This document shows positions 51,791 through 62,037 of a stretch of DNA of 64,000 bases, piece after piece. Source of the stretch: Mariniphaga sp963747515 (GTDB lineage Bacteria > Bacteroidota > Bacteroidia > Bacteroidales > Prolixibacteraceae); contig CAVVFN010000003.1 in assembly GCA_963747515.1 (NCBI GenBank), positions 992,001-1,056,000 of the forward strand, written 5' to 3'. Both the position numbers and the translations under genes were made by a program. Position 1 is the stretch's first letter. Each line of letters opens with the position of its first letter. Under the pieces are notes generated by a model that saw only the letters and a program-made list of their open reading frames with translations, ran no database searches and was not told the DNA's origin.

Positions 51791-54700
51791 TTGGTTCTGT
51801 TCATCATCCTGTCGCTGGCAGGAGGTGCATGGTTGGCCCTGCAAAACAGCAGAGTACAAACTTATCTTACCCAAAAACTGGCCACCCATTTTTCTGAGAA
51901 GATAGGTTCAACCATTAAAATAGGAAGAGTAGATATTGCTTTTTTTAACAGGGTAATTCTTGAAGATGTTCTGGTTGAAGATCAGCAGGCCGATACCCTG
52001 CTGTTTGTCCATTCGGTTACTGCAAAAATCGATACATTAAAAATTTGGAAACGACGGGTAGCTTTAAGCCGTCTGAAACTTGATGACAGTTTTATTCATA
52101 TCGCAAAAGATACGGCAGGTACTTATAATTTTGGATTCTTAACCGATTCGTTAAAGAATCCTCAAAAAAGCAAAATGGAATGGCAGTACAGCTGTAACCA
52201 GTTTGATTTTTTAAATGCTGAATTTATCTTTACAAATCAGATGGAGGAAGGAAATCAAAAGGCAATCACTGTTGAAGATTTCCATTTTAATGTTTCTGAT
52301 TTTAGGTATGCAAACGATTCACTTCATTGCATCATCAACGGGCTTTCATTAAATGATGGAAAAGATTTCAATATAAAAAATCTCAGTTCCAAATTTAATT
52401 TTTCAGGAAAGGTGATTGAGCTGAGCAGCTTTAACCTGAAAACAAATTATTCAGAAATAAGCGACAGCCGCTTTCATATTGAGTTGCCCGGGGAAAAGGA
52501 AAATTTTCTTGAATCGGTGCAGTTTGATTTTTTGTTTTCGCCATCCAAAATCAGCTTTTACGATGTTTCCCTTCTTGTTCCGAAATTATCCGGAATGGAA
52601 CAGGTCGTCGATCTTTCAGGACAGATATATGGTAACCTGAATAACCTGAAAGGAAAAGAGCTAAAGCTTTCAACAGGAAAAAAAACCGAAGCCTATCTCG
52701 ATTTCTATGTCAACGACATTACCAGCAAAGAAACCATGTATCTTTTTCTCGACCTGAAAAAATCAAAAACCTCTTTCGAGGAATTGAGCAGGATAAAATT
52801 TCCGGGAAACGGAGGAGTGCGTTACCTGGAATTTCCCGAAGCCTTATATAAAGCCGGGCAAATAACCTACCAGGGAAATTTTACGGGATTCCTCACTGAT
52901 TTTGTTGCTTACGGCACCCTTGACAGTAAAATGGGAAGAATAACTACCGACCTTTCGGTTGTGCCCGATGGAGGGAAAAGGGTAACTTACCGCGGAAAAG
53001 TAGCTACCCGCGATTTTAAGCTGGGCGATTTAATAAAAACCGGTTATGTGGGAACCATCACTGCAAACGGAAGTGTAGACGGTTATTTTATTCCTGAAAG
53101 CCAGTCGGTGGAAGGCAGGTTTAAGGGAGACATTTCAAGGGTAGAGATTAATAATTACCCTTATAAAAACATACGGCTCGACGGAATTTTAAATAACAGG
53201 ATGTTCGATGGTTTTGTCGCCATGAATGATTCTAATCTCCAGTTCGATTTTCTTGGAAAAGTTAATTTTAACCCCAATGTGCCGGTATTTGATTTTCGGC
53301 TTGACCTGAAAAAAGCCCTGCCGGGAAAATTAAATTTTACAACGAAATTTCCAAATTCTGAATTGGCATTCCTGTTGAATGCTAATTTTTCTGGTAACCG
53401 TATCGATAACCTTACGGGTTCAATAGATGTTGAAAAAGGAACCTATAAAAACCGCAACGGATCGTTTGATTTGGGAGGAATTAAACTTCAGTCGATTTCC
53501 AGCGGATTAAATAATTACCTGTCGTTTACTTCTGATTATTTTGATATTGACATCAACGGCGAATATCATTTCCAGAATCTGCTTGATGCATTTGAAAAAA
53601 GTATGCACCGTTACCTTCCAATAGTTGATTACAAATCAAAACTTCAGGAGAAAATAAATAAATTTGGTTACCAGATTGATGTAAAAAATCTGGATGCACT
53701 GACCACTGTTTTTGCTCCGGAAATTAAAATCGAGTCGCCTTTTCTTCTCTACGGCCAAATGGATTCAGAACATTCAGTGTTTGAACTGAAGGGAAGTATT
53801 CCCGGATTTCATACAGAAAACCTGATGATAAGGAATATTTTTATTGGCAACAATCCGAAGGATAGTGTTTTTGCGTCCAGATTCAGATTTGGTGAAGTCT
53901 TATTAAAAAACGGGATGAAGATTGAAAATCTGACTGTAGATTCAGAAATCTCAAACAATACCATAATAAATCTGATTGCCTGGGGACAAGAAGGGAAGAA
54001 AAAATACAGGGGTGAAATTTTAACCAAAGCTGTTTTAAGCGACACGAAGAATTCCCCTTATTCCCATGTTGAAATTCAGGGCATGTCGTCACAGATAATT
54101 ATCGCTGATTCACTGTGGCAAATTCATCCGTTTACTGCCAGCATTGACAGCACAACCATTAGAATCGGGGATTTTTTATTACAGAACGGGGACCAGGCGA
54201 TTTCAATTGATGGGGAGATTGCTGAAAACGATACCAGCATGTTGTCGATATCGGTTGAGAACCTGAATCTTGCCAATCTAGGGAGTTATCTTGAAAAGGA
54301 CCTGCCTTTGAAAGGAAAAATTAACGGAGCAGCAGCAATTCAGGATTATTATGGACAGCGGCTCATCTTTTCCGATTTAAAAATCAGGCAGTTTCTATTC
54401 CGCGATCAGGAAATTGGAAACCTGGCCCTTTTAAATCAGTGGGATAATGACCGGTCGATGCTGCAGTCGGCAATGGAAATTTCAACCCAACAGGGAAGAA
54501 AGTTACTTGTTGAAGGAAATTACATTCCCAAAACAAAGGAACTTCTTTATTTTGCCTATCTTGATGAGCTGTCACTGGTAGCCCTGGAAACATTTATACG
54601 AAGCAATATTTCAAATTTCAAGGGCTACGGCACAGGTAAACTGAAGATTCATGGTACAACAGATAAAATATTAATAGACGGAGTTCTTGCAGGAATAGAT

Positions 54701-56206
54701 GCCGGGCTTATGGTTGATTATACAAAGGTGAATTATAATTTTACCGATTCCATCTATTTTAAAGGCGATACTATATTATTCGATCAGATTCCTGTGCGCG
54801 ATCCATTCGGGAACAGGGGAATATTTAATGGTACACTTGTTCACAGGAACTTTCAGGACATGCAGTACAACCTGTCGGTCACTTCATCCCGGATTCTGGC
54901 ACTTAATACTTCTGCAGGTGATAATCCTCAGTTCTTTGGACAGGTGGTAGCCAACGGCAGATTTAATATTAACGGCCGGGGAAGAAATGTTTATCTTTCG
55001 GGTTCGGCAACCACCCTTCCGGGAACTAATGTAAATATATCTCTGGAAGATGAAAGTGTGTTGGAACGCTACGATTTTATTCAGTTTATTTCCACTGAAA
55101 ATACCGACAGGGAAAGTTTCCTGCTGTCAAGGAAAAATACAGGCGATTTTAATCTCAACCTTACCATCAAGGTAACCCCTGAAGCCCGTGCCCAACTTAT
55201 TTACAACTCACAAATAGGTGATGTTATTAAAGCTCAGGGTGAGGGGCTGCTGCGGTTTGGCATGGACAAAGAGGGAAACATCACACTTTCGGGAGACTAT
55301 ACAGTTGAAAGGGGCGATTACCTGTTTACCCTTCAAAATGTCATTAATAAACGATTTACGATAGAACAGGGTGGTACATTTCAATGGTCGGGCGACCCCT
55401 ATAATGCTATTATAAATATTAGTGCTGTGTACAGGTTAAAAGCCTCGCTTTACGACCTTCTTGTTGATAGCTATAATAATGTTTACCAAAATCAGCGAAT
55501 CCAGGTCGAGAGTAAAATTTTGCTTACTGAAGAGCTTTCAAATCCAACCATTAATTTTGCGATAAATTTTCCTACTGTCGAAGACAGACTGGTAGAAGAG
55601 CTGAAGCAATATTTCAGTACACAGGAAGATCTAAATAAACAAATCCTTTCCCTTGTTGTGTTAGGTAAGTTCTATACCCCGGAATACATCAGAGGTACCT
55701 ATGAGGCCCAAAATCCAAACCTTATCGGAACTACGGCAAGTGAATTATTTTCAAATCAGTTAAGCAACTGGCTTTCCCAAATTAGCAACAATGTAGATAT
55801 TGGGCTCAATTACCGCCCCGGTAACCAACTTACCAATGATGAAATTGAACTGGCAATGAGCACTCAGATTTTTAATGACAGGGTAACCCTTAACGGGAAC
55901 ATTGGCAACAACAATAATCCGCACACTACCAGCAACAGCCAGTTGGTCGGCGATTTTGATGTTAACGTTAAACTTATACCCAGCGGAAAGTTGCAGCTAA
56001 AAGCCTACAACCGATCGAATAACAACCTGTTATATGAAACTGCACCATATACCCAGGGAGTTGGATTTTCTTTTACCGAAGAGTTCAATAGCCTCAACCA
56101 TCTGTATGAGAAAATGAAAGCTATTTTTGACCGGAAAAAGAAAGGAAGTAAAACCGAAAACGAAAAGCCTTCTACAGCGTTATCTTCAGAAAAAAAAGAT
56201 GAATAA
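51791..56206 (+). CDS. tamB: translocation and assembly module protein TamB-like (DUF490)
   Basis: 1471 residues. The N-terminus has one transmembrane helix followed by 'SRVQTYLTQKLATHFSEKIGSTIKI', the standard TamB/AsmA-like opening. A very long beta-rich repeat region follows, and the C-terminal DUF490 domain ('GEGLLRFGMDKEGNITLSGDYTVERGDYLFTLQNVINKRFTIEQGGTF' region, about 1150-1200) is clear. TamB links inner and outer membranes in lipid transport and barrel assembly. The coordinates use a TTG start at 51791. The in-frame codons before it encode a basic stretch that suits the signal anchor better, but no ATG, GTG or TTG is available upstream. Confidence 0.92.
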   Translation: MVLFIILSLAGGAWLALQNSRVQTYLTQKLATHFSEKIGSTIKIGRVDIAFFNRVILEDVLVEDQQADTLLFVHSVTAKIDTLKIWKRRVALSRLKLDDSFIHIAKDTAGTYNFGFLTDSLKNPQKSKMEWQYSCNQFDFLNAEFIFTNQMEEGNQKAITVEDFHFNVSDFRYANDSLHCIINGLSLNDGKDFNIKNLSSKFNFSGKVIELSSFNLKTNYSEISDSRFHIELPGEKENFLESVQFDFLFSPSKISFYDVSLLVPKLSGMEQVVDLSGQIYGNLNNLKGKELKLSTGKKTEAYLDFYVNDITSKETMYLFLDLKKSKTSFEELSRIKFPGNGGVRYLEFPEALYKAGQITYQGNFTGFLTDFVAYGTLDSKMGRITTDLSVVPDGGKRVTYRGKVATRDFKLGDLIKTGYVGTITANGSVDGYFIPESQSVEGRFKGDISRVEINNYPYKNIRLDGILNNRMFDGFVAMNDSNLQFDFLGKVNFNPNVPVFDFRLDLKKALPGKLNFTTKFPNSELAFLLNANFSGNRIDNLTGSIDVEKGTYKNRNGSFDLGGIKLQSISSGLNNYLSFTSDYFDIDINGEYHFQNLLDAFEKSMHRYLPIVDYKSKLQEKINKFGYQIDVKNLDALTTVFAPEIKIESPFLLYGQMDSEHSVFELKGSIPGFHTENLMIRNIFIGNNPKDSVFASRFRFGEVLLKNGMKIENLTVDSEISNNTIINLIAWGQEGKKKYRGEILTKAVLSDTKNSPYSHVEIQGMSSQIIIADSLWQIHPFTASIDSTTIRIGDFLLQNGDQAISIDGEIAENDTSMLSISVENLNLANLGSYLEKDLPLKGKINGAAAIQDYYGQRLIFSDLKIRQFLFRDQEIGNLALLNQWDNDRSMLQSAMEISTQQGRKLLVEGNYIPKTKELLYFAYLDELSLVALETFIRSNISNFKGYGTGKLKIHGTTDKILIDGVLAGIDAGLMVDYTKVNYNFTDSIYFKGDTILFDQIPVRDPFGNRGIFNGTLVHRNFQDMQYNLSVTSSRILALNTSAGDNPQFFGQVVANGRFNINGRGRNVYLSGSATTLPGTNVNISLEDESVLERYDFIQFISTENTDRESFLLSRKNTGDFNLNLTIKVTPEARAQLIYNSQIGDVIKAQGEGLLRFGMDKEGNITLSGDYTVERGDYLFTLQNVINKRFTIEQGGTFQWSGDPYNAIINISAVYRLKASLYDLLVDSYNNVYQNQRIQVESKILLTEELSNPTINFAINFPTVEDRLVEELKQYFSTQEDLNKQILSLVVLGKFYTPEYIRGTYEAQNPNLIGTTASELFSNQLSNWLSQISNNVDIGLNYRPGNQLTNDEIELAMSTQIFNDRVTLNGNIGNNNNPHTTSNSQLVGDFDVNVKLIPSGKLQLKAYNRSNNNLLYETAPYTQGVGFSFTEEFNSLNHLYEKMKAIFDRKKKGSKTENEKPSTALSSEKKDE

Positions 56207-56305
56207 AAAAATGAAATTCCCCCCTGGTACTTTCCACCAGACACGATAGTCGGGGAAAGACGGTAACAGACATCAGCATGATTCGTCCTGCTGCACTTTT
56301 TTTTT

Positions 56306-56313
56306 TAGTTTTG
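56306..56313 (+). promoter_or_regulatory. putative -7 box of the MscS-family channel gene
   Basis: TAGTTTTG matches TAnnTTTG and lies 17-24 bases upstream of the ATG at 56330. The short leader makes it tentative. Confidence 0.35.
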
Positions 56314-56329
56314 CCAAAAAAAATATTCG

Positions 56330-57628
56330 ATGGAATTTTCTTCTTTAAATCTGATACAGGATTGGCTTATCAAGCTGGGGCTGTCTGAAATCTATGTTAA
56401 ACAATCTGCCTCACTGCTGTCATTTATGCTTGTGCTTTTCTTTGCGTGGGTTGTATACCAGGTCCTTAACCGTATTATTATTTTCAGCTTAAAAAAAGTA
56501 GCCGACAGAACCCTTACCAACTGGGACAATATTCTTTTCGAGAAGAAAGTTTTTAAACGGGTATCGCATTTTGTCCCGGCTGTAATTATTTATTTTGGGG
56601 TTGCAGCTGCTCTGCAGCCGTTTCCTGAAGCAGTTAAGGTACTCCGATCGGCCACCTATGTATATATGGTTATTTCCGGAATTCTTGTAATTGATGCTTT
56701 AATCAGCAGCCTGCACCAGATTTACAACACCTTATCGGTTTCCAGAAACAGGTCGATAAAAGGATATGTGCAGGTGGTAAAAATATTTATTTTTATACTG
56801 GGGGCCGGAATTGTATTTTCCATTATTCTTGAAAAAGATTTAACCACTTTTTTTGCAGGACTGGGAGCAATGGCAGCAGTTATCCTGCTCATTTTTAAGG
56901 ACACCATTCTGGGCCTTGTGGCAGGGGTTCAGCTTTCAGCCAATGATATGGTACGTCTTGGCGACTGGATTCAGATGGACAGTCGGAAAGCCGATGGTAC
57001 AGTGATTGATATTTCTTTAAATACAGTAAAAGTTCAAAACTGGGACCGAACCATAAGCACCATTCCAACCTATGCTATGGTTTCCGAATCATTTACCAAC
57101 TGGAGGGGCATGGAGGAATCGGGCGGACGGCGTATAAAACGTTCTGTTTCCATCGACATCAGAAGCATTCACTTTTTGGATAAAACAGAAACAGAACGAT
57201 TAAAGAAAATCCAGATCATAAAGGATTATATCGCACAGAGGGAACTGGAAATAGAATTGTACAACAGTGAAAATAGTGTTGACAGGACAGTACCCGTAAA
57301 CGGACGCAGGCTAACCAATATTGGCATCTTCAGAAAATACATTGAAGAATACCTGAAACGCCACCCGAAAATCAATAACGACATGACCTTTCTGGTACGA
57401 CACCTTCAGCCAACAGAAAAAGGGCTGCCTGTTGAAATCTATGTATTTTGCAACGATCAGCGATGGTCTTTTTACGAGGAAGTACAGGCCGATATTTTCG
57501 ACCACATACTGGCGGTTGTGCCGCAGTTCGGACTTAAAATTTACCAAAATCCTACGGGCGACGACATTGCTCTACTGGCAGAAAAGTATTTGAATTCTGC
57601 ACCCGCGAATCTGGTGGATATGCAGTAA
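56330..57628 (+). CDS. MscS-family mechanosensitive ion channel
   Basis: 432 residues with about four to five transmembrane helices in the N-terminal 190 residues. The pore helix and upper beta domain are recognisable: 'TTFFAGLGAMAAVILLIFKDTILGLVAGVQLSANDMVRLGDWIQM' (ends diagnostic; about 165-210), then 'ADGTVIDISLNTVKVQNWDRTISTIPTYAMVSESFTNW'. The C-terminal domain is larger than in E. coli MscS, closer to YbdG-type channels. It releases solutes under hypo-osmotic stress at the inner membrane. Confidence 0.93.
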   Translation: MEFSSLNLIQDWLIKLGLSEIYVKQSASLLSFMLVLFFAWVVYQVLNRIIIFSLKKVADRTLTNWDNILFEKKVFKRVSHFVPAVIIYFGVAAALQPFPEAVKVLRSATYVYMVISGILVIDALISSLHQIYNTLSVSRNRSIKGYVQVVKIFIFILGAGIVFSIILEKDLTTFFAGLGAMAAVILLIFKDTILGLVAGVQLSANDMVRLGDWIQMDSRKADGTVIDISLNTVKVQNWDRTISTIPTYAMVSESFTNWRGMEESGGRRIKRSVSIDIRSIHFLDKTETERLKKIQIIKDYIAQRELEIELYNSENSVDRTVPVNGRRLTNIGIFRKYIEEYLKRHPKINNDMTFLVRHLQPTEKGLPVEIYVFCNDQRWSFYEEVQADIFDHILAVVPQFGLKIYQNPTGDDIALLAEKYLNSAPANLVDMQ

Positions 57629-57962
57629 AAACCAACCTGCCGATTTTTACATCAGCATTCTGACAATCAACTAATTATCAGTAAATTCAATTAAACACAA
57701 CCGACTATTCTTCTTCATTTGCAAGCCTCATTATATTATTCGAACATTAAAGACACAACTTTAATTTTTGGGTAGTTTTGTAGAATATAAACTACATGTT
57801 TGTAGTATAACTTCCCCATAAAATAACAGGCATTTTTCTACAGTTATTTTTCAACGATTTCATATTGAAATCCTTATTCATTCAGATAGTATGTAAATCA
57901 TCAATTGGCATGTTGCTTGGTTTCTGAAAAGCAGATACGGAAAACATTAAAAATATTGAGAT
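57629..57962. other. intergenic region with promoter and operator-like palindrome
   Basis: TAGTTTTG (57773-57780), an exact TAnnTTTG box, is followed 10 bases later by ACTACA-TGTT-TGTAGT (57791-57806). The arrangement looks like a promoter with an operator over the start site. The nearest downstream frame is the 82-residue ORF at 57963. No other gene is visible. Confidence 0.5.
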
Positions 57963-58214
57963 ATGATTGAATATGCAAAAGTCATTTTATGGGGAGTTAG
58001 TTTTTGGAAAGTTTTATTCAAAAAAGAACTGGAAAAAATTATTGAATGGTCGGATGTTTCAGAACTTTCTGAAATAAGAAAATACTGTTACGATAAGTAC
58101 AGCGATATGCACCCCGATGTACTTGATGAGGTTTTTGCTACAAGAAAAGTGAGTGTTCAGGAACTAAACAGGAATCACTTTACAAGAAGAACCATACAGA
58201 AGGTTAATTCTTAA
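57963..58214 (+). CDS. small hypothetical protein
   Basis: 82 residues, no signal peptide. An N-terminal amphipathic or short hydrophobic part ('YAKVILWGVSFWKVLF', residues 4-19) is followed by a charged helical region ('KKELEKIIEWSDVSELSEIRKY'). I do not recognise it. The upstream promoter-like box and palindrome and the downstream terminator frame a single-gene transcript, which supports it being expressed. A regulatory or membrane-associated role is possible but not shown. Confidence 0.65.
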   Translation: MIEYAKVILWGVSFWKVLFKKELEKIIEWSDVSELSEIRKYCYDKYSDMHPDVLDEVFATRKVSVQELNRNHFTRRTIQKVNS

Positions 58215-58262
58215 CACGAGGTAATTATAACATTCACACACTATATATATAAATATCTATTA

Positions 58263-58303
58263 AAAAAACTCTCTTTTTTCCCGGGAAAAGAAGAGAGTTT
58301 TTT
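58263..58303. terminator. bidirectional terminator between small ORF and recQ
   Basis: AAAAAACTCTCTT (58263-58275) pairs with AAGAGAGTTTTTT (58291-58303), and the inner TTTTCCC/GGGAAAA extends the stem with one bulge. A and T arms allow use from both sides. Confidence 0.9.
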
Positions 58304-58461
58304 ATTTTCCCAAATACCTGATTCCATAGCTCTTCTGAAGAGGTAGCTCATGATTAGAAACAACTTCGAATCCCCAACCCTCTCCTGAACATTTAACAAC
58401 ACTTTCCCCTGAGTAAAATCAGAAAAGGGCTCATCATATGAATCTGGATCTCAATGTGAGG

Positions 58462-60381
58462 TTACTGTATCATTGACAATTTTTCATTCCATTCCAGTTT
58501 ATTATCAACCCGAAGTAAAATGTTGTCATTATCAATTAACCAGGTAACCACTTCCATCAATTTTTTCCTGTCACCCTTCAATTTAAAAAGAAGCGTTTCA
58601 CAGGTGCAAGGGGTTTCCAATATATGTTTTATTTGTCTGCTGATCTCACTAAATTCTCCGGAACTTAAGCCACTGCTTTTTTTGGAATGGCAAACATCAC
58701 ATATACCACATTCAGGTGAATCAAATTCACCAAAATATTTTAACAACATCTGACTGCGACAGTTGGCAATATTGGTTGCATAATTAATAACAGAATCGAT
58801 CCGCTTCAGTGAATCTTTTTTTCTGTAATCATAGTTTTCCTTTGAAATCTTTAACCGGTTCGGGCTTATTCTTTCTTTGCTGAAATAAATAAATGGGGTT
58901 TGATTCCGGGGTATGTAGTCTATAATTTTAGATTTCCTAAGGTGCTTTAAAAAACCCAATACCCTATCCTTATCAATGCCTGCACGTTTAGAAAGCATTT
59001 CCTCATCGATATTGACATAGTTGTTAAACAAACCTGTATAAGAACGAAGGATCAATTTAATAAATCCATCAAATGCTGCATTTGCAACCTGAAACTTGTA
59101 TAAATCATCACGCGACACGATAAAATAAATGCGTGAAGGGCTATCTGTCTCCTCGGTAAATTCAAGGTAACCTTCCCGCTGTAATAATTTCAGGCTGCTG
59201 TAAACCTGTGCCTGTTGAAATTTAAATCTGCTGGCAAAATCCTGCAGGTTAAAATTGTAAGTCTGTCCTTTTCCAAATCCCTCAGCCACCTGCAAATGGT
59301 TACAAAGCGCCTGGTAAATTCTTTTAATGAGTTCCGTTTCAGGGTAAGTAATGGTAACCATTTTTTTTAGTCTGGTTTTATCGGCATTGTTATACAACAT
59401 TACTGCTGCTGCCTTTTTATCGTCGCGCCCTGCTCTGCCAGCCTCCTGAAAATATGCCTCCAAAGAATCCGGGGGGTCAACATGTATTACAAACCGCACA
59501 TCCGGCTTATCGATTCCCATCCCAAAAGCATTTGTAGCTACAATAATGCGTGTTTTACCTGATAGCCATTCGTCCTGCTTTGTGCTTCGCACAGTGGTGC
59601 TTAATCCTGCATGATAATAATCGGCCCGAATGGCTCTCTTTAAAAGTTCTGCCGCAATTTCTCTTGTCCCTTTACGGCTGCGGACATAAATAATTCCCGA
59701 TCCCTTAACTTTTTTTATTATTTCTGTAAGATATCCCAATTTATCCTCGCGCAACCTCACCAGATAATTTAAATTTCCACGATAAAAAGACTTACTTAAT
59801 ACATTTGGTTTCTTAAAGCCCAGCTTCTGCTGTATGTCTTTAATAACTTCAGGAGTTGCTGTTGCTGTTAAAGCAAGAAATGGAACTTCATGAAACAGTT
59901 CACGCAACTGAGAGATATTTAAATAACTTGGCCTGAAATCATATCCCCACTGTGAAATGCAATGAGCTTCGTCAACAGCTATCAAATTTACTTTCATCTT
60001 AGCCAGCCGTTCCAGAAAGTACTCCGAATTTAATCGCTCAGGTGAAATGTACAGAAATTTATAATCGCCCCAAACGGCATTATCGAGAGTAAGTTTAATC
60101 TCAAACGGAGACATGCCACTGTGAATCTTAAGAGCTTTCACTCCCTTCCTTAGGAGATTCTCCACCTGGTCTTTCATGAGTGCAATAAGGGGAGTGACTA
60201 CAATGCAAATTCCATCCTGTGAAAGTGCAAACACCTGAAATGTAACAGACTTTCCCCCACCCGTCGGCATCAGACCAAGAGTATCGTTCCCCGCGGCAAC
60301 CGAATGAATGATATCAAGCTGAAGTGGCCGAAATTCTGAAAACCCCCAATAACGGAATAAAATTTGGTTATAATCTTCCAT
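58462..60381 (-). CDS. recQ: RecQ-family ATP-dependent DNA helicase
   Basis: 639 residues. Helicase motifs: 'PTGGGKS' (39-45, Walker A), D137-E-A-H140 in 'DEAHCISQWGYDFRPSYL', 'ALTATATPEV' and 'QEAGRAGRD' (motif VI). The zinc-binding C-x16-C-x2-C-x2-C region is 'CRSQMLLKYFGE…ECGICDVC'. The C-terminal winged-helix and tail (about 480-639) are shorter and less RecQ-like, with no clear HRDC domain. It unwinds DNA with 3'-5' polarity in recombination and repair. It stands alone on the minus strand. Confidence 0.95.
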   Translation of the reverse strand: MEDYNQILFRYWGFSEFRPLQLDIIHSVAAGNDTLGLMPTGGGKSVTFQVFALSQDGICIVVTPLIALMKDQVENLLRKGVKALKIHSGMSPFEIKLTLDNAVWGDYKFLYISPERLNSEYFLERLAKMKVNLIAVDEAHCISQWGYDFRPSYLNISQLRELFHEVPFLALTATATPEVIKDIQQKLGFKKPNVLSKSFYRGNLNYLVRLREDKLGYLTEIIKKVKGSGIIYVRSRKGTREIAAELLKRAIRADYYHAGLSTTVRSTKQDEWLSGKTRIIVATNAFGMGIDKPDVRFVIHVDPPDSLEAYFQEAGRAGRDDKKAAAVMLYNNADKTRLKKMVTITYPETELIKRIYQALCNHLQVAEGFGKGQTYNFNLQDFASRFKFQQAQVYSSLKLLQREGYLEFTEETDSPSRIYFIVSRDDLYKFQVANAAFDGFIKLILRSYTGLFNNYVNIDEEMLSKRAGIDKDRVLGFLKHLRKSKIIDYIPRNQTPFIYFSKERISPNRLKISKENYDYRKKDSLKRIDSVINYATNIANCRSQMLLKYFGEFDSPECGICDVCHSKKSSGLSSGEFSEISRQIKHILETPCTCETLLFKLKGDRKKLMEVVTWLIDNDNILLRVDNKLEWNEKLSMIQ

Positions 60382-60515
60382 TTCTTAAAGTATACGAAAC
60401 TTGGTATTGTCAATGGTAAAATTAATATTTCCTGCCGACATTCCTGTTTAACAATTTTTATTGATAGTAAGAGAGTCATTCTTCTATAAACAAACGGCAA
60501 TAAGTTTATTTTTTT

Positions 60516-60523
60516 TAGTTTTG
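60516..60523 (+). promoter_or_regulatory. putative -7 box of guaB
   Basis: TAGTTTTG matches TAnnTTTG and lies 33 bases upstream of the guaB ATG at 60556. The T-rich stretch before it fits a Bacteroidota promoter. No strict -33 TTTG. Confidence 0.5.
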
Positions 60524-60555
60524 CGCTTTGTATTTAATAATAAAAACATAAGCCC

Positions 60556-62028
60556 ATGTCATTTCTTTCCGATAAAGTTAAATTTGAAGGACTAACGTTT
60601 GATGATGTCCTTCTGATTCCCTCGTATTCAGAAGTTTTGCCAGGCGAAGTAGAACTTACCTCCCGTTTTTCCCGCTCCATAATCATAAATGCTCCCATTG
60701 TAAGTGCAGCAATGGATACGGTTACTGAGCATAAAATGGCCATTGCCATTGCAAGGGAAGGTGGAATAGGTGTCATTCATAAAAATATGGATATTGAGGA
60801 TCAGGCACACCAGGTGACTACCGTAAAAAGAGCAGAAAACGGCATGATTTACGACCCAATTACTATCACCCAGGACAAAAATGTTGCCGATGCACTGGAA
60901 ATTATGGCAACATACAAGATCGGAGGCATCCCTGTTGTTGACAAGCAGGGCTACCTGCTTGGTATTGTTACCAACCGAGACCTGCGTTTCGAAAAAAACA
61001 TGGCCCGACCTATCAAACAGGTAATGACTAGTGAAAACCTGGTTACAACAACCGAATCTACTGATCTTGAAAGAGCAGCAGAGATACTTCAGGATTATAA
61101 AATTGAAAAGCTGCCTGTTGTTGATAAAAACAACAAACTTATTGGGCTGGTTACCTATAAAGATATTACAAAAGCTAAAGATAAACCACTCGCCTGCAAG
61201 GATGAAAAAGGCCGTCTAAGGGTCGCTGCAGGTATAGGTATAGCATTCGACACTATGGACCGGGTGGATGAACTGATAAAAGCACAGGTAGATGCTCTTG
61301 TAATTGACACTGCTCACGGACATTCAAGAGGGGTAGTTGAAATGCTCAGAAAGATAAAAGCCAAATATCCGGAAAAAGAAATTGTTGCCGGAAATATTGG
61401 AACTGCCGAAGCAGCAGAAGCACTGGTAAAAGCAGGTGCTGATGGTGTAAAGGTGGGGATTGGTCCCGGCTCGATATGCACTACGCGTGTAATTGCAGGT
61501 GTTGGTATTCCTCAGCTATCGGCAGTTTACAGCGTTTCAAAAGCTATAAGAGGAAGTGGTGTGCCTGTAATTGCAGATGGGGGCATCCGCTATTCAGGTG
61601 ACATTGTAAAAGCAATTGCTGCCGGTGCTAACTCCGTAATGGCAGGAGGATTGTTTGCCGGCGTGGAAGAATCACCCGGTGAAACTATCCTTTACCAGGG
61701 ACGTAAATTTAAATCTTACCGCGGAATGGGGTCCATTGAAGCAATGCAAAAAGGTTCAAAGGATCGCTATTTTCAGGACATGGAAGAAGATATTAAAAAA
61801 CTAGTCCCTGAAGGCATTGCAGCACGAGTGCCTTATAAAGGCACATTGTATGAAGTACTTTACCAGTTGATTGGAGGGTTGCGTGCAGGAATGGGATATT
61901 GTGGCGCTAAAAATATTGAAATGCTGCAACAGGCTCTGTTTACCAAAATTACAAATGCCGGTGTACTGGAAAGTCATCCACATGATGTAACCATTACCCG
62001 TGAAGCACCAAATTACAGCAGCCGTTAA
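60556..62028 (+). CDS. guaB: IMP dehydrogenase
   Basis: 490 residues, full length. 'LTFDDVLLIPSYSEVLPGEVELTSRFSRSI' near the start (ends diagnostic), two CBS domains (about 97-210), 'DTAHGHSRGVVEML' (251-264), the catalytic Cys308 loop 'GIGPGSICTTRVI' (301-313) and the flap 'SIEAMQKGSKDRYF' followed by 'EGIAARVPYKG'. It oxidises IMP to XMP in GTP synthesis. The parvulin gene begins 9 bases after its stop, so they are probably co-transcribed. Confidence 0.97.
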   Translation: MSFLSDKVKFEGLTFDDVLLIPSYSEVLPGEVELTSRFSRSIIINAPIVSAAMDTVTEHKMAIAIAREGGIGVIHKNMDIEDQAHQVTTVKRAENGMIYDPITITQDKNVADALEIMATYKIGGIPVVDKQGYLLGIVTNRDLRFEKNMARPIKQVMTSENLVTTTESTDLERAAEILQDYKIEKLPVVDKNNKLIGLVTYKDITKAKDKPLACKDEKGRLRVAAGIGIAFDTMDRVDELIKAQVDALVIDTAHGHSRGVVEMLRKIKAKYPEKEIVAGNIGTAEAAEALVKAGADGVKVGIGPGSICTTRVIAGVGIPQLSAVYSVSKAIRGSGVPVIADGGIRYSGDIVKAIAAGANSVMAGGLFAGVEESPGETILYQGRKFKSYRGMGSIEAMQKGSKDRYFQDMEEDIKKLVPEGIAARVPYKGTLYEVLYQLIGGLRAGMGYCGAKNIEMLQQALFTKITNAGVLESHPHDVTITREAPNYSSR

Positions 62029-62037
62029 ATTCGGGAT

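Noticed and set aside
58366..58385. TTCGAATCCCC resembling a tRNA T-loop
   Set aside because: No matching T-stem, anticodon arm or acceptor stem can be formed around it.
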